Origin: Saprolegnia diclina VS20
Lineage: Eukaryota > Oomycota > Saprolegniomycetes > Saprolegniales > Saprolegniaceae
Assembly: GCF_000281045.1 (NCBI RefSeq)
Contig: NW_008246105.1
Span: forward strand, 219,762 to 283,761
Direction of reading: 5' to 3'
Length of the DNA stretch: 64,000 nt
This document shows positions 1 through 11,434 of the stretch, in pieces. Below the pieces are notes generated by a model. The model searched no databases and was not told where the DNA came from. It saw only the letters and a program-made list of their open reading frames with translations. How positions within the stretch are numbered: the first letter of the stretch is position 1; each line of letters starts with the position of its first letter. The position numbers were made by a program, and so were the translations under genes.

Positions 1-1
1 A

Positions 2-106
2 GAAATGAGATCTCTGGCGAATGGCACTGATTGGAGGAATGTTCCTGAATCGACCGAGCGCGTCGCCAAATTTGTGAGCTCCGACCAGATTGTCAGTGCA
101 GTTTGA
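2..106 (+). CDS. Possible C-terminal exon of a gene to the left (partial)
   Basis: An open frame runs from the window edge to a TGA at 104-106 and encodes 34 residues ending in SSDQIVSAV. The composition (charged, one Trp, no low complexity) resembles coding sequence, and no other gene explains this edge. I recognise no family. It could equally be chance open frame; the upstream sequence would decide. Confidence 0.3.
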   Translation, partial: EMRSLANGTDWRNVPESTERVAKFVSSDQIVSAV

Positions 107-1453
107 TCGCACCATGATAGGGGTTGTAGAACTTTTCCTGGTCGTCGCCCCGGTCAAAGGGTAATGTGTAGCCTTGCCTGAGTCACAGTGAGTCTATAGT
201 GTCAGCCCACATTGTGATGGCGGACTAGTTGGACTTATATCGTGAGCAGATCTCAGCCGTTCTCTCTTTTTTGGGTTGCTTCTCGCAACTCAGAAGGGCC
301 CCATGTGTGTTCACATGTATAATTTGTACATGTTCTTTGCCACCCCTATACACTCAGCTATACACTACTAGTAGGCAGGGCGAGGATAGCTAGCTAGTGA
401 ACCGTGATTCACATTTGATTTTATGTGACCATGACCGGATGACTGCCCATCAACACAAACTCATATAGGAACTAGAACTACTGCCTGCGGCACGGGTTCC
501 TGTACAGTCCCATCCCATTGGTCTTCGCGTAGGACGATCTACAACGATGAATCACAGCGCCTTGTCCCCGGCCCAGTGGTTCGAGAGCTGACTAGATATG
601 AATATCCAGTGCTCAACCACTGTATGTGGCATCAACTGCCACATTTTGCCACCAAAAGCAACTCTAACTCCAGCTCACGACGGGCTCCATATTCTACGAC
701 TCGTGCAGATATATGAACGAAGGGAAGGAGGAGTGGCTGAGGTCCCTTTTACAAAGCGAGTCGGTAGATCTGTCGCGTATTTCGCTCACTCGCGGCCACG
801 GCGCGCCGGGCGACTTCATAAGAGCAAAACGGCACCGCCGCCACGGCCCATCGAGCTAATGAAGACGAAGGAGAGTCTCTGCTTATGCAAACTCTTTGCC
901 ATGAAGATAACGCCAACTATTGTTCACCACTCATGTCCGGTCTCTGCTGTTCGGGTGCATGAATTGTAGCGGTCCCAGCGAGTTGCTGCCGCGGCTAACA
1001 CAGCTTCTACTGATGCGGGGACATTTGCTTCGACACCGATATCCAGCAGGAACTTGCGTGTGGTGTGCGAAACCGTACAACTTGTACGTGCACCTGACGA
1101 CACAGCAACGGCGACTCCAAGGGTCCCCAGAACCCATGCCCAGAACCGTCTATGTCCTGTTGCTAATGACATATCCACAACGTAGCGGAAGAGGCGTGGA
1201 CAGCCGAATGCATCGCTCGTAGCCTCAACCCAAGGGTATCGGACCCGCCTCCGACGTCGTCGGCAATGTTCCTACAACGTGCGCTTCTAAATTCAACCAA
1301 TCAGAGCGCCGCATGTTTGCGGTCCATGCCCTACCCCCGGGACGCAATCGTTGCATACAAACCGCTAGTCATTTTATCCGTACTGTATCCGGATGCCCCG
1401 ACCAAAGAGCAAAGTCACACATTCCGATTTGCGATCCTCGAGCCAGCAGCAGC
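107..1453. other. Gene-free stretch upstream of 5-oxoprolinase
   Basis: Several short open frames overlap here on both strands, but none has a recognisable domain, consistent codon use or joinable exons. A CCAAT box lies near 1298-1302, about 150 bp before the oxoprolinase start, and is the only regulatory-looking site I can point to. Confidence 0.4.
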
Positions 1454-4400
1454 ATGCGATCGATCCGCGTCTCCATCGACCGAGGCGGTACCTTCACCGA
1501 CGTCTACGCCGAGATGACGACGCCCAACGGTATCGACGTCAAGGTCATCAAGCTCCTCTCGGAAGACCCGGCCAACTACCCGGACGCGCCTCGGTACATG
1601 CGTGTACAGCCTCGTCCTGTGCTCATGGCGTGCGTCGTAGGGAGGGCATTCGCCGCATCTTGGAGCTCTTCACAGGCATCCCGCACCCGCGCGGTCTGCC
1701 CGTGGACACGTCGCGCCTCGAGTACATCCGCATGGGCACGACGGTCGCGACCAACGCGCTCTTGGAGCGCAACGGCGAGCGCACGGCGCTCATCATTACA
1801 AAGGGCTTCAAGGACCTCCTCTACATTGGCAACCAGTCGCGGCCCAAGATTTTCGACCTTGAGATCACAACGCCCGATGTAGGCTTGTCCGACATGCGTC
1901 GCACACGCTGATATCTCGTGTAGATGCTGTACGAAGACGTTGTCGAAGTCCACGAGCGCGTCCAGCTCGTGTACGGCAACGACCGTCAGGCGTCCGACAT
2001 CAAGGGCATCAGCGGCGACTACGTGCGCGTCCTCGAGCCGCCCAACGTCGCTGAACTCCGCCAGCAGCTGCAGGTGCGCCCACCAACGTCCCTTGACTGG
2101 TCTATGTACCATCTGCATTCTTTAGGCGCTTCGCACCAAGGGCATCAAGAGCATTGCGGTCGTGCTCACGCACTCGTATACGTTCCCTCGCCACGAGCAA
2201 GCCATCGGTGCGCTCGCCAAGGAGCTCGGGTTTACCCAGGTGCGTTCACCTTGCTTTGCTAACGCCTGGTATCAACGACAGAGTCTAGATTTCGCTCTCG
2301 TCTGAGATCATGCCCATGATCAAGATGGTGCCACGTGGCTTCACGTCCTGCGCGGACGCGTACTTGACGCCAGTCATCAAGGACTACCTCGCGTCGTTCT
2401 GTTCGGGCTTTGACGCCGGCCTCGCAAACGTCAAGATTAGCTTTATGCAGTCGGACGGCGGCCTCACGCCCATGTCGAGCTTCTGCGGCAACCGCGCCAT
2501 CTTGTCTGGCCCCGCGGGCGGTGTCGTCGGCTACGCGCGTACGACGCGCCCGCCCATGCACCACCAATCGCAGCAGTCGCTTCCGGGTATGATCCTTCAT
2601 CCTTGCGGCATCCATATATCATGCTCACGCGTACGATATTGTCATGTAGTCATTGGCTTTGACATGGGCGGCACGTCGACCGACGTCTCGCGCTACGACG
2701 GCACGTTCGACCACGTCTTTGAGAGCGTCACGGCCAACGTCCCGATCCGCGCGCCGCAGCTCGACATCCAAACGGTCGCGGCCGGCGGCGGCTCGCGCCT
2801 CTTTTACAAGAACAACATGTTTGTCGTCGGGCCCGAGAGCGTCCGCGCGCACCCGGGCCCGGTCTGCTACCGCAAGAACGGGTACCTCAGCGTCACGGAC
2901 GCCAACCTCGTCACGGGCCGGATCCTCCCCAAGTACTTTCCCCACATCTTTGGCCCACGTACGTTTTGCACGTCGATTGCATCAGCATGACAACTCATCG
3001 TGACATGTGCAGACGAGAACGAGCCGCTGGACCTCGACGGTGCGCGCAAGGCGTTCGACGCGCTCACGGCCGAGATCAATGCGAGCCAGAGCGTCCAATA
3101 CTCGGTCGAAGAAGTCGCGTCCGGCTTCCTCCGCGTCGCCAACGAAGCCATGTGTCGACCGATTCGCAACCTGACGCAGGTACTTCACCCACTCTTTGAT
3201 CTGAACGTCGATGACGAATAATGTAGATGCGCGGGTATGACATTAGCACCCACATCCTCGCGTGTTTCGGCGGCGCGGGTCCCCAGCACGCGTGCGCGAT
3301 CGCCAAGGCCCTCGGGTGCGTCGATGTGTTGGATGTGGTCGTCTTGACTGTACCGCGATGCTAGCATGACCAAGGTCTACGTTCAGCGCTACAGTGGCAT
3401 CCTCTCGGCGTATGGCCTCAGCCTCGCCGACAGCGTCATTGACAAGCAGCTGCCGGCGTCGTCGACGTACTCGGCTGCTTCCAAGGTACATTGTCCATCT
3501 TCTTGCTACGACATGGGACCCATCCTACGTACGTAGCCGAGTGTCGTGGCCAACCTGCTCGACCTTGCCAATGTTGTTCGCAGCGACCTCACGGGTGAGG
3601 GCTTTGATGAAGCGTACTGCGCGCTCGACTACTACCTCAACCTGCGCTACGAGGTAAGACGTTCTTAGCGTCGCGTTTCTGATGATGTCATCTAGGGCAC
3701 GGACACGGCGCTCATGACGCGCTGTCTTGTGACTGACCCAGCGGCGCCGATCACGCAATCGCTTGCGGGCTTTGACTTTGAAGCGGCGTTTTTGGAAAAG
3801 TACCAGCAAGAATTCGGCTTCCTCCTCAGCCAGCGCGCGATTCTCATTGACGACATTCGTGTGCGCGGCACCTTCTCGCCGCCGTCCAATCAGGCGAACG
3901 ATGACGCGCGGTCGTCGACGATCTCGGCGGCCATTGCGACACCGCATGCGACGACGCCGCTCTATTTCGACGACGCCAAGCTCTGGAAGGACGTGCCGGT
4001 CTACCGCCACAGCGACATGCTGGGCACGGCGACGCACCTTCTCGGGCCTGCGGTCATTATGCAGAACCAGGCGACTGTGGTCGTCGAGACCGACTGGCAC
4101 GCCGAGATCCTCCCGAACGGCGACCTCTACCTCTACCTTGGCGACGAGCAGTACGTCATGGCAGCTCCTTTTGAATTCGAGCTCAGTCGGCGATGCGTAG
4201 GCAGTCGGCCGACAATGAAGCGGATTTGCGCCACGTCCCCGTCGTCATGGACCCGATCCAGCTCTCGGTGTTTTCACACCGGTTCATGGGCATCGCCGAG
4301 CAGATGGGGCGGACGTTGGCGCGCACGTCGGTCTCGGTCAACATCAAGGAGCGCCTCGACTTTTCGTGCGCGCTTTTCGGGCCGGACGGCGGCCTCGTCG

Positions 4401-6086
4401 CCAACGCGCCGCACTTGCCCGTGCACCTCGGCGCCATGCAGCAAGCCGTGCGCTTCCAGGTATGTCTTTTTTGTTTCAACCTACAAAAATTGATAGATTG
4501 ATAGATGGAGTACTGGGGCGACAACATTCGCGAAGGCGACGTTCTCGTGTCCAACCACCCGCAGCTCGCGGGCGGGAGCCACCTTCCAGATATTACCGTC
4601 ATGACGCCCGTCTTTGAGCACGGCAAGATCGTCTTCTTCGTCGCGAGTCGCGGCCACCACGCCGACATTGGCGGGATTGCACCGGTACAACGCCCAGGGT
4701 TGCTCTGTACGAGCGCTTATGTATCGTCAACAGGGCTCGATGCCGCCGCTCTCCAAGTGCTTGGCGGAAGAAGGCGCGGCCATTGTCGCGTTCAAGCTCG
4801 TCGACGGCCGCGACGGCCAGTTCCAGGAGGCCGGCATCACCGACATTTTGCTGCAAAAGGGCAAAGTCGACAGCGTCGGGCGGCCCGCGATCGGCACGCG
4901 CAACCTCCGCGACAACCTCTCGGACCTCAAGGCGCAGGTCGCCGCCAACCAAAAGGGCGTCCACCTCATGCAGGACCTCATTCGCGAGTACACGCTCCGC
5001 GTTGTCACCGCCTACATGACGTTCATCCAAGTACTTGACCCTCTGACGATCGATAATGGCACTTACACGCTGCGTAGGAGACGGCCGAGCAGGCGGTGCG
5101 CACGATGCTGCACGAGTTCTCGCTGTCGCAGGGCCTCCCCGAGGTCGGCAGCGTCGCCGCCGAGGACTTTATGGACGATGGGACGCGTCTCGCGCTCAAA
5201 ATCACGATCGACCGCCGCACCGACAGCGCAATCTTTGACTTTACTGGCACGGGCGCCGAGGTCTTCGGCAACATCAACGCGCCGCCCGCCGTGACGTACT
5301 CGGCCATCATCTACTGCCTCCGCTGCCTCCTCGTACGTGCTGTGGCCATGCTGTGACCATGGTTTGACATGTAAATCGACTAGATTGGCGACGACCTGCC
5401 GCTCAACCAAGGCTGCTTGACGCCGATCCAAGTCATCTTCCCCAAGGACGGCAGCATCCTCAACCCGAGCTCGACGGCGGCCGTCGTCGGCGGCAACGTG
5501 CTCACGTCCCAGCGCGTGACGGACGTCATCTTCCTCGCGTTCAAAGCCGCCGCGGCGTCCCAAGGCTGCATGAACAACCTTACCTTTGGCTCGGACACGC
5601 TCGGCGGCTACTACGAGACGATCGCTGGTGGTGCCGGGGCCGGGCCGCACTGGCACGGCCGCAGCGGCGTGCACACGCACATGACCAACACGCGCATCAC
5701 GGACCCCGAGATCCTCGAGAAGCGCTACCCGGTCCTCCTCGAGTCATTTGGGCTGCGTCCGGTACCATTTTCTTTGGTACAAATTACAGTCTAACGCGGT
5801 GTAGGGTTCCGGTGGTCGCGGTCGCTTCAACGGCGGCGACGGTGTCGTGCGCGCACTCAAGTTCTTGGAGCCGATGACGGTGAGCATTCTCTCGGAGCGG
5901 CGCGCGTTCCAGCCGTACGGCCTGGAGGGCGGCGAGCCCGGAGCCCGCGGCCAGAACCTGTTGCAGTACCCGGACGGCCGCCAAGTCAACTTGGGCGGCA
6001 AGAACACGGTGCAAGTGACGCCGGGCGATGTGCTCACGATTCGGTCGCCCGGCGGTGGCGGCTACGGCCCCGTTGCGTCGACCTAG
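1454..6086 (+). CDS. OPLAH: 5-oxoprolinase (ATP-hydrolysing), multi-exon
   Basis: Cytosolic enzyme of the gamma-glutamyl cycle that opens 5-oxo-L-proline to glutamate using ATP (EC 3.5.2.9). The chosen ATG at 1454 begins an N-terminal hydantoinase-A region with the motif [13 protein letters not shown], followed by [19 protein letters not shown] and, near 2650-2700, [18 protein letters not shown]. The hydantoinase-B half begins near 4245 ([20 protein letters not shown]) and contains [15 protein letters not shown] and [10 protein letters not shown]. It ends with the glycine-rich SPGGGGYGP before TAG at 6084-6086. The coding sequence is cut by about fifteen introns of roughly 45-60 nt, for example near 1593-1650, 2588-2650, 4150-4200, 4460-4504, 5332-5384 and 5761-5804. 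The combined length agrees with the usual ~1,290-residue eukaryotic enzyme that carries HyuA and HyuB in one chain. I see no break. Identification is firm; some splice sites are approximate. Confidence 0.95.
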
Positions 6087-7143
6087 CGGACGTCGTTCGT
6101 CGCCAAATGTATCTCGTTAGTGTCAGCTGTGTTGAATGCCTTTGTACAACAATTGGATTTGTGAACTTTGCAATCTCTTCATTGGGCAAAGCTGGCGGCC
6201 TCCCTGTACATGAATGTGAAATGCTAGTAGTCGATGGTCTTGAGGCTTGGAGTCCGAACCACCAGCCCAAGCCTTGGAGTGGTGGCCCCGAGGAAGCGAT
6301 GTGATACCGGAACCAGTCGTTGGAACCCGCAGCTTCAACGATCACCAACCACCTTGCCCGAGCGGATCCTGGATCGCTGATATCGGAGAACGAGAGCTTG
6401 GGATAGGATTTGAACCTAGCGTGGTTGCACTGGCGCCATTTCGACCTCTCCTACCTCAAATAGCCCGCAACTTCCACGACGACGCATAGGAGCGCGAAGT
6501 ATGCATGGAAAAGACTCTTACGCGTAGTTAGTATTGAGTATTTTATTTCCTATAACTCTGGTATGCATTGATCATCTACGCATCGCGTTATGGATCGCGA
6601 TAAGACCTTGGCCGTTAGGTGTTGCAAGCTCATAGGTAGCTGAACACACTATCGCTGCAGGCGAGCCGGCTTCCATCACAGGAGATGAACAAGACACCAG
6701 CCTTGATCCTCCCATGCGACCAAATGCCATTGCCGATCCTTTTAGCTCCCATTTCGGTACCCTTGGGCTGCGCCGAGTCGTGTAGACTCGGCCACAACAT
6801 GTCTATAAGCCCTTGTCGAGGAAGGTCACGCGACGGTTGACGCCACTCTGCAACGTGCGAGATGCAAGGACGCGGCGACAAATCTTGTCCAGCAAGTGGT
6901 AGCTAGCTGAACTGAACCTTTGACGGCCATCGGCTATGTGCAATGGTATCATGTGTCGTCTCATCCTCGACGGCCCCTAGACCAAGTGCTAAGAAACGCA
7001 AGTCGAAAGCGATAGAAGCAGATCGCTGCCGACCACTGACCTCATCCACAGTCGCGAATTCTAAGCTCATTTTTACGTCGCAAGCAACACGGCTAGCATC
7101 GTTTGTGCTTTCTCATTTTTCAATTCTCGAGCGCCTTGCCACG
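6087..7143. other. Intergenic region between oxoprolinase and cysteine protease
   Basis: No supported gene. A tRNA B-box-like 11-mer is present on the minus strand near 6405-6415, but it lacks a full cloverleaf. The last ~200 bases are an in-frame extension of the protease reading frame, which I treat as 5' untranslated sequence. Confidence 0.4.
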
Positions 7144-8184
7144 ATGAAGTCGATTCCGTGCCTCCTCCTCGCCGCGTCGGCCGCACACGGCTTCAGTCTT
7201 GCTGGCCCCGAAAAGGCCGAGGTCATGACCAAGCTCGCAGCATGGAAGTCGAGCCGGGCCGGGAAGAACGCGGCGGTCAACGGCTTTCTTCCGCCCAAGC
7301 CGGCGCACGGCAATGCCGAAGACGACGAGGTTGCTCGGTTTGCCACCACCCAAAAGATTGTTGACGAGCTCAACAAGCAGCACAAGGGCGCAGTCTTTTC
7401 GACCGACAACCAGTTTGCACTTTTGACGGAAGCTGAATTTGCGGCCTTTGTCAAAGGCGCGTTCACGCACGAGGCGCCGGTGCGCCAACTGCGCGCCGAC
7501 GACATTCAGCTGACGCTGACGCAAGCTCAACAAGAAGCCACGGCCATTGACTGGACGACCAACAAGTGCATGTCGGCCGTGCGCAACCAAGGCAGCTGTG
7601 GCTCATGCTGGGCATTCGCCGCTGTCGGCGCTGTCGAAGCTGCTCACTGCCTCGTGACTCAGTCGCTTTTTGACTTTTCCGAGCAGCAGCTCGTGAGCTG
7701 CGCGTCGAGTGCGGGCTACGGCTGCCAAGGCGGGTGGCCCAACAAGGCGCTGGATTACATTGCCCAGACCGGTCTCTGCACCGAGGCAGCTTTCCCGTAC
7801 GCCTCGGGTAGCACCAGCCAGAACGGCGTGTGCAAAACGTGCACAAAGACCAAGGCGCGCGTGGGCAAGGCGGTCAACATCAAAGGCGAGGGTGCGCTCC
7901 AAACTGCACTCGATAAGCAGCCCGTGACGGTGGTCGTCGAGGCCGGCAACAACGTGTGGCGCAACTACAAGAGCGGCGTCGTGCAGAGCTGCCCGGGTGC
8001 GCAGTCGGACCACGCGGTGATTGCTGTCGGCTACGGCTCCACGAACGGTGTGAACCACTTCAAGATCAAGAACTCGTGGGGCACAAGCTGGGGTGAAGCG
8101 GGCTACATCTACCTCAAGCGCGGCGTCGCTGGCAAGGGCATGTGCAACGTGGCCGAAGCACCAACGTACCCAAAAATGGCGTAG
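7144..8184 (+). CDS. Secreted papain-family (C1A) cysteine protease
   Basis: A single-exon gene for a 346-residue cathepsin-L-like protease. I chose the ATG at 7144 because it starts a clean signal peptide (MKSIPCLLLAASAAHGFSLA); the frame is open back to an ATG at 6943, but that would bury the signal under 67 unconserved residues. A propeptide of about 110 residues precedes the mature enzyme. The active-site Cys lies in NQGSCGSCWAF, the catalytic His in SDHAVIAVGYG and the Asn in KNSWGTSWGEAGY. The GCxGGWP motif (CQGGWP) typical of the family is present. It is likely exported or vacuolar and used for external protein digestion, as expected for a saprotrophic or parasitic oomycete; that role is inferred. 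All catalytic residues are present, so it should be active. Confidence 0.95.
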   Translation: MKSIPCLLLAASAAHGFSLAGPEKAEVMTKLAAWKSSRAGKNAAVNGFLPPKPAHGNAEDDEVARFATTQKIVDELNKQHKGAVFSTDNQFALLTEAEFAAFVKGAFTHEAPVRQLRADDIQLTLTQAQQEATAIDWTTNKCMSAVRNQGSCGSCWAFAAVGAVEAAHCLVTQSLFDFSEQQLVSCASSAGYGCQGGWPNKALDYIAQTGLCTEAAFPYASGSTSQNGVCKTCTKTKARVGKAVNIKGEGALQTALDKQPVTVVVEAGNNVWRNYKSGVVQSCPGAQSDHAVIAVGYGSTNGVNHFKIKNSWGTSWGEAGYIYLKRGVAGKGMCNVAEAPTYPKMA

Positions 8185-8949
8185 CCGACGACGAGATAGC
8201 TTTAGCAAAAAACAAGTGCAAAAAGCATACAACATGGATATATTGGGGAAATTTTAGCGTCGTGCAAGTGGTTTGTGCTCGTTCGAGCCGGAAGTGCTGT
8301 GATGATTATGCCAATTCACACTTTTAACGCCCACGCGATATTAGACCAGTTTCCCGCGGATACCTCGTCCTAATCTATGGATTTGGTTGCGATTGGGTGG
8401 ATAGACAGACATGGGCGCGGTGCCGAGGTGCAGGAATACGAGGGCAGCATCACTGTAGCCGTCAGACTGGACCACGAACACGCGTCTACTCTTGTTTTCT
8501 TCAGTGCGCGTTGGGGGGACACACGGAGGTCTTGACAACCGTCAACGGTTTGCTGGGTGCTTCAAGAAAGGCCCGCAGCGCCGTCATCCTTCGTTGAACT
8601 TTGAAATAAGTTGACTGCATGCTTGGTATTTCGATAGTCTATGCTCGCGAGGCATGGTGGACATGGTGGCGGTGAGGCCGAGCTGCCTTGAAGGTACAGC
8701 CAGCAGACTCGAGTGCTGAGTGTGGGCGTTAGCTGTAGACGTTGATCTGGGCAAGATCCGTTGTCGCTGCCGTTGATTGGTTGATTAATCGGCCAATCGC
8801 TATCCGAATAAAAGTGCATCTATTTCCAGTTGAATTTCCGTGCTTCTTTTTATTCTATAACTTGATATCTGTATGTCCGAGTCGGTTGGCAGAATAAAAA
8901 AGCGTCGGCCTTACCCTGTTCTGTCCATTTCCATAAAATTCGCGTCGCC
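8185..8949. other. Intergenic region
   Basis: No gene, repeat or RNA recognised. An AT-rich tract lies just before the OTU-like gene (about 8820-8940), as expected for a promoter. Confidence 0.4.
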
Positions 8950-10314
8950 ATGATGATCCCGGAAGCGATCAAGGCCTTCCTCGCCGTGAAGCCGGCGCCG
9001 CCCGTCGACGAGGAGAAGGACTACGTCTTCGTCGGCGCCGAGAACCTCCATCTACCGCCGCCGCCGCCGGTGCTCTCAGCCTCGGGCACGGGCGTCGTCG
9101 CCATGAAGAAGCCGGTCATGCAGCCCATCGTCGAAGATATTCCCGATGCGGACGAAGCCATCCCATATATGCCTAGCCTCGGGTCGTCGACCGAGATCAA
9201 GAAGCTCGACGACTACAACGATACGATCAACACTGCACAGGCCTTCCTCGACTCACGCCTGCTCCAGTTTTCGACGTACAGCCTCATGGGCGGCATGACG
9301 GACTCGATGATGCTGCTGACGCCGCGCCAGAAGCAGCACGTGCAGCTTGTGACAGAAGACGAAGACTTTGTCATGCCATACTCGCACAAGAAGCACACAG
9401 TGGGCATGGGCTGGTCCAAGTGCCCGAGCTTGGACCGCGAGAGCCGCGAGTGCTTGCGCCAGCTCGAAGAGCACGGTGTGTCGTACGAGCCCCACGACAC
9501 GGCTTACAGCGTCAAGTACCTCGCGCCCGTCCTGCCGTTCGGCGACTGTCTCTTTCTCAGCATGGAGCAGCTCACGATCCACACGGAAGGCGTTGAGCAT
9601 TTGTCGCCGTCCCGCCTCCGCCATGAAGCCGCCAAGCACTTTTACATGCGGTACGCCGCGTCGACGCCGGACGAGAAGGCCAAGATGGACCAAACCATCC
9701 GCAATCTGTACCACCCAGACTTGCGAGGTGGGTGGGGCGTGAGCCCGACCCAAGCGCGCCGCTTTGTGGCGCCGCGCGCCGACAAGGACTGGCTCGTCGC
9801 GCGCATCTACGAGCTCCAAGACCGGGGGTACTCGTGGACGAAGGCGGCGGAAATGGTCTACTCGGAGCACGCGCAGCCCGTGCTCAACGTCGAAACGTAC
9901 TGCAAGTACATGTGCGTCGGCAGCGACTTTGACGCGAACGAGCACTTTCTCATCTGCATGACGTACTCGCGTCACGGCCTCGTCTCGATCGACAACGACC
10001 CGGACAACCGGCGGGTCGCGTGGGGCGACGACATTGTGCTCGAGTCGCTCGCAACGGCCTTCCAGCGGGATATCTTTGTCGTGCTCGTGGGCATGGGCCA
10101 AACGTTTTTCCTGCCGCACCGGCCACACGAGCTCGACCCGTCGCTCTCGCTCTCGCAGAGCCAGCGTCACACGGGCGAGAAGGGCCTCTCGCCGTGGTTC
10201 ATCCTCATGCGCATGACGGGCGGCGACCGCGGCGGCGACCACTACGAGCCCATGCATTGCCAGCGGCTCCGAGGCGACGGCTACGAGCAGTTTGGCACGA
10301 TCGGTGATTTGTAG
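8950..10314 (+). CDS. OTU-like cysteine protease (probable deubiquitinase)
   Basis: A single-exon gene for 454 residues. The N-terminal ~150 residues are Pro-rich and unrecognised. The OTU fold is suggested by three blocks in the right order: LPFGDCLFLSM around residue 197-207 (catalytic Cys, in the place of the family DGNCLF), then LRHEAAKHF, and WGDDIVLESLATAFQRDIFVV near residue 357-377, corresponding to the family WGxxxEL.ALA block. The C-terminal DHYEPMHCQR supplies the expected catalytic His. A segment of roughly 120 residues separates the Cys block from the WG block, longer than in typical OTU proteases. Ubiquitin hydrolysis is inferred from the family. A tandem Met start (MM) leaves a one-codon ambiguity. 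Confidence 0.65.
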   Translation: MMIPEAIKAFLAVKPAPPVDEEKDYVFVGAENLHLPPPPPVLSASGTGVVAMKKPVMQPIVEDIPDADEAIPYMPSLGSSTEIKKLDDYNDTINTAQAFLDSRLLQFSTYSLMGGMTDSMMLLTPRQKQHVQLVTEDEDFVMPYSHKKHTVGMGWSKCPSLDRESRECLRQLEEHGVSYEPHDTAYSVKYLAPVLPFGDCLFLSMEQLTIHTEGVEHLSPSRLRHEAAKHFYMRYAASTPDEKAKMDQTIRNLYHPDLRGGWGVSPTQARRFVAPRADKDWLVARIYELQDRGYSWTKAAEMVYSEHAQPVLNVETYCKYMCVGSDFDANEHFLICMTYSRHGLVSIDNDPDNRRVAWGDDIVLESLATAFQRDIFVVLVGMGQTFFLPHRPHELDPSLSLSQSQRHTGEKGLSPWFILMRMTGGDRGGDHYEPMHCQRLRGDGYEQFGTIGDL

Positions 10315-10430
10315 ACGATAACGAAGAAGAGAGCCTGTATCTTAGCTAGATGGGCGTCCGTTGACATCAAACGACGAGTGGTCATTGTAGTTTATATGGT
10401 GACAATGGACGGTGGCGTACAGTCTTGTGT

Positions 10431-10838
10431 TTACTGGCCGATCGTGTTCAGGCTCTCCTCCCACTTGGCCATGTTGCCAGCGACCTTGGCCCACTCCTCA
10501 AACGTCTCGTCGGCGATCGACGGGATGACCGAGTTCGTCGAGGCCGGCGCCGTGACGGCTTCGACCTTGGGGGCTTCCTTCTTGCTGCTGGGGAACCACA
10601 GAGGCGCCGTGAGCACCGTGTAGATACCGAGCGTCGCCATGACGATCTACATATCGATGTGATGAGCGTCGACGCGCGAGCCGCATGGGAATCTATGTAC
10701 CTGGTAGTCCTCCGGGAGCTTCGAGCGGATGACCGCTTCGATGCCCGTCGGCGGGGGGCCCGAGTGGGCATGGCCCGCCATGCCGCGCGAGCCGGCCGGC
10801 TTCATCGCGCGAGTAACCTGCGTCAAACGACCCAACAT
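10431..10838 (-). CDS. Small single-pass membrane protein, possibly mitochondrial
   Basis: Two exons joined across a 54-nt intron (10647-10700, GT...AG) give about 118 residues. The N-terminal part carries a short basic segment, a Gly/His-rich stretch and SKLPEDYQ. It leads into a hydrophobic segment (IVMATLGIYTVLTAPLWF) followed by a Lys-rich stop and an acidic amphipathic C-terminus. This layout recalls small inner-membrane proteins such as the fungal ATP synthase k-type subunit, but I see no decisive motif, so that is only a guess. The start at 10838 is provisional, because a CAG acceptor-like site at about 10820 would allow an upstream exon. It is convergent with the OTU gene, 116 bp away. 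Confidence 0.55.
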
Positions 10839-11434
10839 CTTCGTGATTTTCAACTGACTGTGGAATGGCTCCACCACCATAGAATTGACCAAATTACCTC
10901 TGAGAAGCAATAACTTTCTATCCAGACAGACCCGCGACAATGCATCTTCTATCCGGACGCAGTCGGTCACCGGCCGTGGCTAAATGCACCCCACCACCAG
11001 GTCAAGGTGGCGACCTCGCCGACGCGCTAGAGAACATGGTACTAGCATTGTTTGGCATACCAAAAGGCGCCAACGCATGCCACCACACGTGCTGCTTTGG
11101 AAGACACTGCGTCCGATATTGTCTGCACCGTCGACACACGCAGTCTGAGGCGAAAAGGCTCCCAAACCGCTTGAGTGGTCTCCATCAATGAAACTCAACG
11201 CTCTTGGCGCATAAGTACGCATTTGCCCAAAGGACCTTGTGCTCGTATAGCACCGTGAAGCTCTTCTCAAGGTGCATGCTGGGAACACGAGTCGGCAAGG
11301 AAGCACCCCGATTTCACTCCAGCTGTCTTTTCGATGGCCATACAAATCGCAAGATGCCAGTTGTCAACCGCACGTTTCACTCGCCGCTGCAGGCTAAAGG
11401 CACGCAACCCATACTGGGTGTTTTCAACTTTGCC
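10839..11434. other. Intergenic region upstream of pyridoxal kinase
   Basis: Divergent promoter space between the small membrane protein and pyridoxal kinase. Short overlapping open frames are present but carry no recognisable domain. Confidence 0.4.

Noticed and set aside
6391-6450. A tRNA-like stretch on the minus strand with an exact B-box-type GGTTCAAATCC and short GAGAG/CTCTC ends.
   Set aside because: Only about 60 nt long, the T-stem and acceptor are imperfect and no anticodon arm can be drawn; at best a tRNA-derived fragment.
6943-7143. An upstream ATG giving 67 extra residues on the cysteine protease.
   Set aside because: The extension is unconserved in character and would hide the clear signal peptide starting at 7144.
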